Shown here: positions 32,062 to 40,737 of the stretch, in pieces
How the letters are laid out: each line of letters begins with the position of its first letter
How positions within the stretch are numbered: position 1 is the stretch's first letter
From: Streptomyces sp. YIM 130001
GTDB taxonomy: Bacteria > Actinomycetota > Actinomycetes > Streptomycetales > Streptomycetaceae
Assembly: GCF_003574445.1 (NCBI RefSeq)
Contig: NZ_KZ984578.1
Coordinates: forward strand, 1-52,974
Direction of reading: 5' to 3'
Length of the DNA: 52,974 nucleotides
Translations under genes and position numbers: made by a program
Notes under the pieces: model-generated
Told to the model about the DNA's origin: nothing
The model's input: the letters and a program-made list of their open reading frames with translations, nothing else
The model's database searches: none

Positions 32062-33624
32062 TCAAGACCCCTGCGGCTGCCGCGCCGAGCCGGTCGACAG
32101 ACGGGGGCCCATCGGCAGGAGCGAGGCCCAGGGCGCGGGTACCGGAGCGGGTTCGACGTCCGCGTAACCGAGCCGGGTCTGCGCCTGCCGGGCCTCGGCA
32201 CCCACCGCCCCGCCCGCACGTGCGGACCGTGCAAGGCCGATCCCCGCGTCCTGGCTCGCAGTGTCACCGTTGGACTGCATCGCGTACCGCAGACCCGTGT
32301 CCGTCACCAGGAACAGCGGCCCCGACCCGGTCCCCGTCCCCTGGAACTGCCGGACCAACTGCCCGGCCCCCGGGGTCACATACGCGCTCGCGCGCCCGTC
32401 CGGCAGGGCGACCGGATACTCCGTACCGGCCCAGGTGCCGACCGTCGTCCGGCCGGTTCCCCGGTCCACACCTTCGAGCACACTGCAGACGGTGGTCCTG
32501 ACCGCCGGGGCCGACCCGGCGGAAGCGGCGGACGGTGACGTTCTGGGTCCGGCCGCGGCACGCACGGGCGTGGAGTTCACGACGCGAGGCAGCTCGTGCG
32601 GCCAGGCCCGGTGCGCGCCGTAGGCCGGACCCGGCTGAATGCTGGCCGCGCTCACCCGGCGCGGCCGGCCGTGCTGGCCGAGAGACTCCAGGGCCGGACT
32701 GTTCAGGAGCAGCCGGGCGGTGAAGTCGCTGACGGGCGCCACCCGGCCCGGAAGCACCACGTACATCCGGTCCCCGGTCCCGTCGGCCGCCTCCAGGACC
32801 GTTCCGACGCGAAATCCGCCGCCGACTCCCGCGTCCGCTCCGGGAGTTCCGGAGATCCGCGGGAACCGGATCGGGTCGCCCTTGTGCAAGGTCGCCAGCC
32901 ACGCGGCGGACACCTGCTGCGGGGGCCGGCCCTGTCCGGCCACTTCTCTGAGCAGCAACTCGTCGGCGGGCAGCGGGTACGCACGGCCGGCCGCATCGAC
33001 CACGTAGCGAACGCCGTCCGGACCCTGGACGTACAACAGCTCGCCCCTGCCCAGCCGTTGGCGCCCGGTGAGCGCGTCGCTCTCGCGCGGCGCGAGGACG
33101 AAGACCGCCTCGTCCGGTGACCCGTCTTCGGCGCCCGCCGAACACACGGCCCACCGCATGGCCGCGCCCGCCTCGTCCGCGGAGGGCAGCCGGTCGGGTG
33201 CGTAGGGGATCCCGAGCGTCGGGCCGTGCGGCAGTCTGCCGCTGTCGAGCACCGACTCGTCCACCGTGACGACCTCGTCCCGGTCCGGGGTCAGGAGCAG
33301 GCGCGCAGAGGTCATGTTGAGTACCGGATGGAGCCGCGCGCCGCGTCCCTCGGTCCGCAACACCACGTACCGCGTGGTCGATTCGTCGGCCACGATCACG
33401 TTTCTGCCCGGGGTGTCCCAGCCGGCGGGCGCCACCGGACGGAACATCCCCCAGGCGCCGAACGCGGCCAGCACCACCGCCCCGGCGACGGCTCCCGGCA
33501 CCACCGCGCGCAGCGGCCGCGGAGCCTCCTGCCGGGCGTCGGCCGAGGCGCCTTGGAGGAAGTGCGATACGAGTCGCTGCTTCGCAAACGTGTACGCGTT
33601 CAGCTCGTCCCGCCGCGTGGTCAT
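32062..33624 (-). CDS. eccB: Type VII secretion membrane protein EccB
   Basis: 520 aa from ATG 33624 (GGAGG upstream); the start M-T-T-R-R-D-E-L-N-A-Y-T-F-A-K-Q-R is the conserved EccB N-terminus. A single membrane span (~40-61) is followed by a large extracytoplasmic domain with two cysteines (in R-W-A-V-C-S and T-V-C-S-V-L-E-G) placed like the conserved EccB disulphide. Structures of other EccBs show this domain dimerising outside the membrane. It is the first gene of the minus-strand ESX unit and diverges from eccE. Confidence 0.93.
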   Translation of the reverse strand: MTTRRDELNAYTFAKQRLVSHFLQGASADARQEAPRPLRAVVPGAVAGAVVLAAFGAWGMFRPVAPAGWDTPGRNVIVADESTTRYVVLRTEGRGARLHPVLNMTSARLLLTPDRDEVVTVDESVLDSGRLPHGPTLGIPYAPDRLPSADEAGAAMRWAVCSAGAEDGSPDEAVFVLAPRESDALTGRQRLGRGELLYVQGPDGVRYVVDAAGRAYPLPADELLLREVAGQGRPPQQVSAAWLATLHKGDPIRFPRISGTPGADAGVGGGFRVGTVLEAADGTGDRMYVVLPGRVAPVSDFTARLLLNSPALESLGQHGRPRRVSAASIQPGPAYGAHRAWPHELPRVVNSTPVRAAAGPRTSPSAASAGSAPAVRTTVCSVLEGVDRGTGRTTVGTWAGTEYPVALPDGRASAYVTPGAGQLVRQFQGTGTGSGPLFLVTDTGLRYAMQSNGDTASQDAGIGLARSARAGGAVGAEARQAQTRLGYADVEPAPVPAPWASLLPMGPRLSTGSARQPQGS

Positions 33625-33804
33625 ACGTGCCCTCCCTCCTCGGCCCGGCGGGCCCGGAACCCGCCTGCTGGGGCGGATCCGCCCCGCGCGCAGCGCCCCT
33701 ACTATGCATCCGAACGGCCCAGTGGATCCGCTGTCGGCGGGACATGCAGACGGCTCCGACCAGCAGTAGGACACGGCAACTTCAGCCCTCGGGGGAACGC
33801 CGAA

Positions 33805-35364
33805 ATGATCACGACGCGAAGAAGTCCGGCCCGCGCGGAAGGCGTTCGGCCCTTGCCCCGACCGGCCGTGGTGTCCTTCGCCGCTTCCCGGTGGCAACGG
33901 GCAACTTCACGTGTGCACGGCATCCTCGATCCACCGTCACTCGGCACCGTGACCTTGATCCACCCCTCACTCGATCCAGCGACGTCGAAGCTCCGGCATC
34001 CACTCCGAAGAGCGTTTCCGGGGCAGCTCAACTCGCCGGCACCAGGCGGCGATCACACCTGCGGCACCGGTCCTGGACGCGGCCGGAGACGTCCGCCGCT
34101 CGCCGCCGACTGCGGCCTCGTCGCCCTGCAGGGCCTCGTACTCGTGGAGTTGGCGGTCGCGCTGGTGGTGGCAGGAGCGCTCCTGGGAGGTGCCTGGTAC
34201 GTCCCCGCCGTCACCGGTGCCGTCCTCCTGCTGCTCGGGTGCCTGCGCCGCAAGGGGCGTTCGCTCCCCGCATGGACGGCCGTGGTCATCGCCCAGCGGC
34301 AGCGCTCCCAGGAAGCCACGGCGACCCTGGCGACCGCCTGTACGACGGGAGTCGGGCGCTCGGCAGCGGCGAGCCACCCGCCCTCAGGGCCTCCCGCCTC
34401 GCCACCGTCTGCGGATGGCCGACCGGCCGGCGCCACTCCGGATCCCCTCCAGCCGCTCCCCACTCTCGCGCCCGCACTGGGGCCGGCACCCCACGGCGAC
34501 ACAACCATCGGGATGGTCAGCGACGGCACCCGTCTCACCGCAGTCCTCCAAGTGGAAGCGGCCGACGAAACACCGGGCCTACGCGCGCGTGGCCACGCGC
34601 TCCGCACAGCGGGCGGCGCCCCGTTCCCTCTCGGCCTGCTCGTCGGGGCCCTGCACACCGATGGCATCCCGCTCGCCTCCGTGCAGCTCGTCCAGCAGGT
34701 GCGCCCGGCCGTCACACCCCAGCTGCCCTCCGACTCGGTCGCCCGCCTCGCCTACGCGCCCCACGGAACGAGCGCTGCCGCGCCGGCACTCCGGCTCACC
34801 TGGATCGCCCTACGCCTCGATCCGGAACTGTGCCCCGAAGCGATCGCCGCGCGCGGCGCCGCCGCATCCGGCGCCCAGCGCTGCCTCTCCCACGCCACCC
34901 GCCTCCTCACGACCCGCCTCGCCGCCGTGGGGTTGCGCCCAACTCCCTTGAGTCAAAGGGGCCTTCACGCCGCGCTGGCCACCGCGGCCTGCGCCCCCGG
35001 CCGATCGGAGGACACTCCGACACCGTGCGCCGAATCCGCATACGCGGTGCACCACGCCGGCCTCTGGCACTGCAGCCACACCGTCGACCGCATCCCCGCC
35101 CAGCTCACCCCGCTCCTCCCGGCCGCCACCGACGCGAACGCGTACGCCACGACGCTGTCGCTCACCGTCCGCAGCAGCGCCCACCGGGACGCGCTGCGGA
35201 TCGATGCCCGCGTACGCACGACCGCCTGCAGCTCCGACGCTCTGCACCGAGCCCGGCACGACCTGGAACGCGCCTGCCGCGCCGCACACGTGCCCCTGAC
35301 CCGCCTCGACCGGCAGCAACTCCCCGGCCTGCTCGCCACCTTGCCCCTGGGCGGTGCCACGTGA
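33805..35364 (+). CDS. eccE: Type VII secretion protein EccE
   Basis: 519 aa from ATG 33805, but the start is uncertain: the first ~110 residues look unconserved, the ribosome site is weak (GGGGGAA), and several in-frame GTG codons lie downstream. Two adjacent membrane spans (around L-V-L-V-E-L-A-V-A-L-V-V-A and W-Y-V-P-A-V-T-G-A-V-L-L-L-L) are followed by R-R-K-G-R-S-L-P-A-W, matching the EccE N-terminal layout, and then a cytosolic domain. EccE lies at the periphery of the ESX membrane complex. The stop overlaps the next gene's start (GTGA). Confidence 0.82.
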   Translation: MITTRRSPARAEGVRPLPRPAVVSFAASRWQRATSRVHGILDPPSLGTVTLIHPSLDPATSKLRHPLRRAFPGQLNSPAPGGDHTCGTGPGRGRRRPPLAADCGLVALQGLVLVELAVALVVAGALLGGAWYVPAVTGAVLLLLGCLRRKGRSLPAWTAVVIAQRQRSQEATATLATACTTGVGRSAAASHPPSGPPASPPSADGRPAGATPDPLQPLPTLAPALGPAPHGDTTIGMVSDGTRLTAVLQVEAADETPGLRARGHALRTAGGAPFPLGLLVGALHTDGIPLASVQLVQQVRPAVTPQLPSDSVARLAYAPHGTSAAAPALRLTWIALRLDPELCPEAIAARGAAASGAQRCLSHATRLLTTRLAAVGLRPTPLSQRGLHAALATAACAPGRSEDTPTPCAESAYAVHHAGLWHCSHTVDRIPAQLTPLLPAATDANAYATTLSLTVRSSAHRDALRIDARVRTTACSSDALHRARHDLERACRAAHVPLTRLDRQQLPGLLATLPLGGAT

Positions 35365-36116
35365 CCTCACTCCTGCCCTCCCTCGCACACCGCTCCCTGT
35401 CCGCGTTCGCCGGCCTGTGCCGTCCGCCGCTCGCGGCGCCCGAGGGGCCCGGACACGCGGGGCACCTCGTCCCCGCCTCGCAACTCGCCGACCTCTGTGT
35501 CCCCCTCGGTGACGACGGCGTGGTGATCGGCCAAGACGCCGCCGGAACCCCGCAGTTGCTCGGCCTGCAACGCCCCGCGCCCTACACCGTCGTACTGGTC
35601 GGCGGACTCTGGACCGCGCAGATCCTCGCGCTGCGGGCGGCCGCCACCGGCATCCGCGTCGCCGTCGAGACGGGCCGCGCACCGGCCTGGAGTGCCGTGG
35701 CCGGTGCGGGTGCGCAAGGGCCGCACCCCATCACGCTGCACCGTGTCGGTGACCTGCCACCGCTGGACGCTGCCCCGGCCACCCCGGCCCTCGTCGTACG
35801 CGACTGCGGCGTACAACCCCCGCGCTCTCCCGCGGCGGCACCCTGGCAGTCCGTTCTCACGCTCCTCCCGCACCTGGGGCCCGCCGCACCGCGCCTGCTC
35901 CGTACGGCGGCCCTCGTGGGCCTGCAGCGCCTCTCGCCCGAGGAGGCGGAGCAGGCCGCGCCGGCCCTCGGACTCACCGGGCAGGAGCGCGCCCTGCTGC
36001 CCGGACTTCCCGGCGGCGTCACGCTCTGGTGCGCGGGAGCGGACCACCGGAGGATCGCCACCACAGTGACGGACGCAGAGACCGGCCTGCTGGGAAATCC
36101 CCGCCGGATCGACTGA
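35361..36116 (+). CDS. Uncharacterised protein of the type VII locus
   Basis: 251 aa from GTG 35361, overlapping the eccE stop by GTGA. No signal peptide or clear membrane span. It contains a strand-helix-strand pattern (Y-T-V-V-L-V-G-G-L-W-T-A-Q-I-L-A-L-R-A-A) resembling a Rossmann or RecA-like start but without a GxxxxGK[ST] loop, then a later helical part (Q-R-L-S-P-E-E-A-E-Q). I do not recognise a family. The tight coupling to eccE and its place among ESX genes suggest a secretion-related role, possibly as a degenerate ATPase-fold partner; this is inference. Confidence 0.7.
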   Translation: MTSLLPSLAHRSLSAFAGLCRPPLAAPEGPGHAGHLVPASQLADLCVPLGDDGVVIGQDAAGTPQLLGLQRPAPYTVVLVGGLWTAQILALRAAATGIRVAVETGRAPAWSAVAGAGAQGPHPITLHRVGDLPPLDAAPATPALVVRDCGVQPPRSPAAAPWQSVLTLLPHLGPAAPRLLRTAALVGLQRLSPEEAEQAAPALGLTGQERALLPGLPGGVTLWCAGADHRRIATTVTDAETGLLGNPRRID

Positions 36117-36310
36117 CTTACCGCGGATACCTCCCCGCCGGGGCAAGGATCCCGGCACCATGACGACCACAACGACCGCAAACCCGTCCGGCCCCGACGA
36201 GGCCGGGCACCCGACCCCGCATCATGGCCGTGAGACCAGCCATCCCGACGGCCCCCGCACCACACCACCCCTCAACAGAACAACCGCACAACCGAAAGGA
36301 CCCGCCGACC

Positions 36311-36544
36311 ATGGGAACCCAGCAGGAGAAGGACGAGCTCTACGCCCTCGACATCTCCGACGTGACATGGCTCAGCCCTCCCGGCACCGAGGACGCCGAG
36401 GAGCGCGTCGAGATCGCCCACCTGCCCGGCGGAGCCGTGGCCATGCGCTCCTCTCTGGACCCCGGCACCGTCCTCAGGTACACCGAGGCCGAATGGCGGG
36501 CCTTCGTACTCGGCGCCAGGGACGGCGAGTTCGACCTCAAGTAG
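36311..36544 (+). CDS. DUF397 domain protein
   Basis: 77 aa from ATG 36311, with AAAGGA upstream; an earlier ATG (36224) adds only Pro/His-rich residues. The sequence D-V-T-W-L-S, then V-E-I-A-H-L-P-G-G-A-V-A-M-R-S-S-L-D-P, then L-R-Y-T-E-A-E-W-R-A-F-V-L-G-A-R-D-G-E-F is a clear DUF397 signature (S-x-D-P-x-x-x-x-x-x-T-x-x-E-W). DUF397 proteins are abundant in Streptomyces, usually next to an XRE-type regulator; none is present here. Its last 8 bases overlap the 3' end of the convergent eccC gene. Confidence 0.88.
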   Translation: MGTQQEKDELYALDISDVTWLSPPGTEDAEERVEIAHLPGGAVAMRSSLDPGTVLRYTEAEWRAFVLGARDGEFDLK

Positions 36545-39500
36545 CCGACGGCGCGGCCCAGCCCGTCTGTACCAGCGGACATCCGCCCTTCCGCGACACG
36601 AAGACACCTCGTCCCGGCGGCATCCGCCGAGGGCTCACGCCGCCGAGGATGTCGCCCTCCGCGGGATCCCCGGACAGCACCACTCCTTGCGCACCGAGTT
36701 CCTGGACGCGCTGCATGAACGGCTCGTACGCCGTGCGTCCGGCCCCGGCCGTACTCCGGGCGACGATGAACCGGACCCCGACGTCCCGGGCGTACGGCAG
36801 CGATTCCGTGAGCCGGGCCAAGGGGTTGCCCGCCGAGGTGCACACCAGGTCGTAGTCGTCCACGACCACGTAGACCGTCGGCCCCTGCCACCAACTGCGG
36901 TCGCGCAGCTGCTCGGGCGTCACATCGGCGGGCGGCGTGCGGCGCCGCACGAGACCCGCCAGGGCCTCGACGTGATGGTCCATGTGCGTGGACAGCGGGA
37001 CGTACTCCGCGAGGTGGGACGGCGGGACGGCGCCGAGCAGGGATCTGCGGTCGTCCACCACGAAGATCTTGCAGTCGTCCCCGTCGTACCGTTCGGTCAA
37101 CTGCCTGATCAACAGCCGCAGCAGACCCGATTTACCCGACTCGGCCTCGCCCATGACGAGGAAGAACGGGTCCCGCTCGAAGTCGACGTAGACCGGGTCG
37201 AGGCCGTGCTCGTCGACTCCGAAGGCGATGCCCAGGCCCGGGTGCGTACCGCCTCGCGGCAGGTCCTCCGCCGTCAGTGACCGCGGCAGGAGGCGGACGC
37301 CCGGGGCCCGTTGCGCCGGCCGGCGTCGGGCCACCTCCCGGGCGGCGGCGGCCGAGGCCTCGGCCAAGCCGGCGGCGGATCCGACACCGTCCGTCCTCGG
37401 CACCGCCGCCATGAAGTGCAGCCCGTCGGGGGTGACACCCCGGCCCGGCACTCCGGTGGGCACCCGAGCAGCCACCCGGCGGTCCAGCTCCGAGTCCATC
37501 GCGTCGCCGAGCCGCAGTTCCAGGCGATTCATCAAGTGGTCCTTCAGCCCTGCCCTGACCTCCATCGACCGGGACGCGGTGAGCAGCACATGGATCCCGT
37601 ACCCGAGGCCGCGCGCGGCCAGATCGACCACTGCTCCCTCGAGCGCCTCGTGATCCGCGCGGAACGGCCCCCACCCGTCGACGACAAGGAACACATCACC
37701 CCACGGCTGGTCCTCGACCCCGATCGCGCCCTGCGCGCGCAGCCTCCGGAACGTCGCGATCGAGTCGATGCCCGACGCGCGAAAGTACTCCTCACGTGCG
37801 GCGAGCACCCCGTACACCTCGGCCACCGTCCGCCGCACCCGCTCCGGATCCAGGCGCGAGGCGACGGCCCCCACATGCGGAAGCTCCGCCAGGGACGAGA
37901 GCGAGCCGCCACCGAAGTCCAGGGCGTAGAACTGCACTTCGTACGGTGTATGGGTCAGTGCGAACGACGTGACCACCGTCCGCAGCAGCGTCGACTTGCC
38001 CGACTGCGGCCCGCCCACGACCTGCAGATTCCCGGCGGCCCCCGCGAAATCCAGCCGTAGTGCGTCGCGCCGCTGCTCGAACGGCCTGTCCACCACGCCG
38101 ACCGGCACCACCAGTCGGTCCTCCGGCCGGCACGCGCCGGCGGAACCGGGCCCGCCCGCGACCCCGGCGAGCAGCCCGTCGAGCGAAGGCGGCGCATCGA
38201 GCGGCGGCAGCCACACCTGGTGGGCGGGCAGCCCGCTGCCCGCCAGTCGCCGCACCACGACGTCGAGGACGGTGTCGGCGAGCGCATCGTCGTCGGTGGC
38301 GGGGGAGTGCGGCGGAGCGGTGCGATCCTCCGGCGGCGCGTACCGGACCGGGACCCGCGCCGCCGTGAAGACGACCGGCCGCCTGTCCACCGGGACGGTC
38401 CCGGAGGCGAGCGGTTCCGTGCGTCCCCGGTGCGGAGCGGACACGTAGGCCGCCTTGAAGCGGACCATCTCGTCCGTGCCGAACTTCAGATACCCCGAGC
38501 CCGGCACATTGGGAAGCGCATAGGCGTCCGGGACGCCGAGTGCCGCCCGGGACTCCGCGGCGGAGAACGTCCGCAGCCCGATCCGGTACGAGAGGTACGT
38601 CTCGAGCCCGCGCAGCCGGCCCTCCTCCAGCCGCTGCGAGGCAAGCAGCAGATGCACGCCGAGCGACCGGCCGATCCGCCCGGTCTGCACGAACATCTCG
38701 ATGAAATCGGGCTGGGCGGCAAGGAGTTCACTGAACTCGTCGATGACGACGACGAGGGACGGGATCGGCTGCAGGGGAAGGCCGGAGGTTCGCGCCCGCT
38801 CGTAGTCGTGGACGCTCGCGAAATTGCCTGCCGCACGGAGCAGTTCCTGGCGGCGGTTCAACTCGCCGCGGATCGCGTCCCCCATGCGGTCGACGAGCGT
38901 CAGATCGTCGGCGAGGTTCGTGATGACCGCCGCGACATGCGGCAACGAAGCCATCCCGGCGAACGTCGCACCACCCTTGAAGTCGGCGAGCACGAAGTTC
39001 AGTGACTCGGACGAATGCGTCACGGCGAGGCCGAGCACCAACGTCCTCAGCAGCTCGGACTTGCCGGAACCGGTCGCCCCCACGCACAGCCCGTGCGGCC
39101 CCATACCGTCCTGCGAAGCCTCCTTGAGGTCCAGGAACACGGGCTCGCCGCCCTCGCCCACGCCGATCGGCACCCGCAGCCGCTCGGCGGCGGACCGCGG
39201 GCACCACGTCCGCGCGACGTCCACGGAGCCCGCGTCCCCGAGCTCCAGCAGGTCGGTGAACTGCAGCTCGGCCAGGAGCGGTTCGCCGTCCTGCGCGCCG
39301 CCCGCCGGGACCAGCGGAGCCAACTGCCGTGCGAGAGACTCGGCCGCCTCGTACGACAGGACGTCCGGTGCGGCCTCGAACACCGCGTCCGGGCCCGCGT
39401 CGAGCCGCAGCCGCTCGGCGTCCACGGTGACCGCGAGTCCTCCGGCGGGCGGCAGCGCCTCGCCCGGGACGACCTCCACGACGGTCACGCCGTGCACTCC

Positions 39501-40496
39501 CTCCGCGGCGGCCAGGTGCGAAGTGGGCTGCACGGCCAGGCCGTCGAGTACGACGACCAGGTGCGGCCGGTCGAGCAGCGGGGGAGCGCCGGACCGGAAC
39601 GGGGGCCGCGAGTCCACCTGCCCGGCGACCAGCGTCTCCAGGGCCTCGGCATCCGTCACGAAGCGCCGCGGACTGCCGGCGCCGTCCGGAGCGCCTGGCG
39701 CCGCGAGATGCGGAAGCCACTTCGTCCACTCCCAGTGCCCCGCACGATCGGCGGAAGCCGCGACCGTCACCACCAGATCCTCGGGCGAGTGCAGGGCACA
39801 CAGGGAGCAGAGCACCGCCCTGAGCTCGGCCCGCACCGCCTCCGGCCGGCCGCCGACCACCATCCGCGGGAACGCACGCAGGGACACGGCGAGCGGCAGT
39901 CCCTCCACCCGTCCGTGCGCGTGCACGAAGCGACGGAGCGCCGCCGCCGTCAGCGGCTCCGGCTCCTGCGCCGGACCGGTCGTCGGGGCGACAAGTTCCG
40001 TGGCGAGCGGCTGACTCGCGAGGCCGAAACGGACCTGACCGAAGTCGGGATCGCCGATACGCCGCTCCCACAGCCGGCACTCGTCGGCCACCACGGCCCA
40101 CAGCTGGTCCGGATCGGGGTGCCGGCGCAACTGATCGTCCCGCTGCAGCCGGGCCGTCCGCAGCACCGCACGCCTGGTGCGCGAAAGGTAGGTGAAATAG
40201 TCCCTGCGCAGGTCGGCCAACTGCCCCTGGGTGCCACGGCGATGCCGTACGAGCATGGCCACGCCCATCGCGATCGTCGATGCGATCATCACCATGCCCA
40301 TGACCCGCATGATCGGGTTCGGCGTGATGAAGAAGAAGACCACCGAACCGCCCATCCCGAGCATCGGCAGCAACTGCAGCAGGACACCCTCCTGCTGCCC
40401 GCGGGACAGCGTCGGCGGCGCCTGCAACTGCACGCCCTCGCACGGCACATCGGCCGCTCGCGTCCGCGGCGGACGCCTCACGATCAACCGGCTCAT
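36537..40496 (-). CDS. eccC: Type VII secretion motor ATPase EccC
   Basis: 1319 aa, a single-chain EccC (not split into Ca/Cb). Two N-terminal membrane spans (~45-85) precede three FtsK/SpoIIIE-type ATPase domains. Walker A loops are G-A-T-G-S-G-K-S (K479), G-G-P-Q-S-G-K-S (K834) and G-E-A-E-S-G-K-S (K1122). The first Walker B is complete (V-V-I-D-E-F-S-E-L); the second reads V-V-D-G-W and the third V-V-D-D-Y, lacking the usual glutamate, as commonly seen for regulatory domains. It should drive Esx export by binding the C-terminal signal. It is monocistronic and divergent from eccD across a 241-bp gap. Confidence 0.95.
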   Translation of the reverse strand: MSRLIVRRPPRTRAADVPCEGVQLQAPPTLSRGQQEGVLLQLLPMLGMGGSVVFFFITPNPIMRVMGMVMIASTIAMGVAMLVRHRRGTQGQLADLRRDYFTYLSRTRRAVLRTARLQRDDQLRRHPDPDQLWAVVADECRLWERRIGDPDFGQVRFGLASQPLATELVAPTTGPAQEPEPLTAAALRRFVHAHGRVEGLPLAVSLRAFPRMVVGGRPEAVRAELRAVLCSLCALHSPEDLVVTVAASADRAGHWEWTKWLPHLAAPGAPDGAGSPRRFVTDAEALETLVAGQVDSRPPFRSGAPPLLDRPHLVVVLDGLAVQPTSHLAAAEGVHGVTVVEVVPGEALPPAGGLAVTVDAERLRLDAGPDAVFEAAPDVLSYEAAESLARQLAPLVPAGGAQDGEPLLAELQFTDLLELGDAGSVDVARTWCPRSAAERLRVPIGVGEGGEPVFLDLKEASQDGMGPHGLCVGATGSGKSELLRTLVLGLAVTHSSESLNFVLADFKGGATFAGMASLPHVAAVITNLADDLTLVDRMGDAIRGELNRRQELLRAAGNFASVHDYERARTSGLPLQPIPSLVVVIDEFSELLAAQPDFIEMFVQTGRIGRSLGVHLLLASQRLEEGRLRGLETYLSYRIGLRTFSAAESRAALGVPDAYALPNVPGSGYLKFGTDEMVRFKAAYVSAPHRGRTEPLASGTVPVDRRPVVFTAARVPVRYAPPEDRTAPPHSPATDDDALADTVLDVVVRRLAGSGLPAHQVWLPPLDAPPSLDGLLAGVAGGPGSAGACRPEDRLVVPVGVVDRPFEQRRDALRLDFAGAAGNLQVVGGPQSGKSTLLRTVVTSFALTHTPYEVQFYALDFGGGSLSSLAELPHVGAVASRLDPERVRRTVAEVYGVLAAREEYFRASGIDSIATFRRLRAQGAIGVEDQPWGDVFLVVDGWGPFRADHEALEGAVVDLAARGLGYGIHVLLTASRSMEVRAGLKDHLMNRLELRLGDAMDSELDRRVAARVPTGVPGRGVTPDGLHFMAAVPRTDGVGSAAGLAEASAAAAREVARRRPAQRAPGVRLLPRSLTAEDLPRGGTHPGLGIAFGVDEHGLDPVYVDFERDPFFLVMGEAESGKSGLLRLLIRQLTERYDGDDCKIFVVDDRRSLLGAVPPSHLAEYVPLSTHMDHHVEALAGLVRRRTPPADVTPEQLRDRSWWQGPTVYVVVDDYDLVCTSAGNPLARLTESLPYARDVGVRFIVARSTAGAGRTAYEPFMQRVQELGAQGVVLSGDPAEGDILGGVSPRRMPPGRGVFVSRKGGCPLVQTGWAAPSAT

Positions 40497-40737
40497 GCAC
40501 CCAACACCCTTTCCGGGTGGTGCCGTTCGGGTCCGGTGACCCGGCGGCCTCCGTCCCGTTGAAACGAAGTGATCACCCGTGCCTGCCCAACGGGCCGAAC
40601 GCCGTCAAGGTGTCGGAACCCGGAGCAGAAGCCGCGCCGCAGGATCACGCGGCAGAGCCCCGAACCCCCGGACGGATCGGGCGACTTCGACGGAGACCGA
40701 CCGCCGCCCCCGACCATGGCCGAAGGGGAACCACCCA

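Noticed and set aside
33226..33804. N-terminal extension of eccE up to 33226
   Set aside because: It would lie antisense to the start of eccB and contains no conserved sequence.
36160..36855. 231-codon plus-strand frame starting just after the unknown ESX gene
   Set aside because: It overlaps the DUF397 gene in another frame and then the antisense of eccC; residues are Pro/Thr/Arg-rich without motifs.
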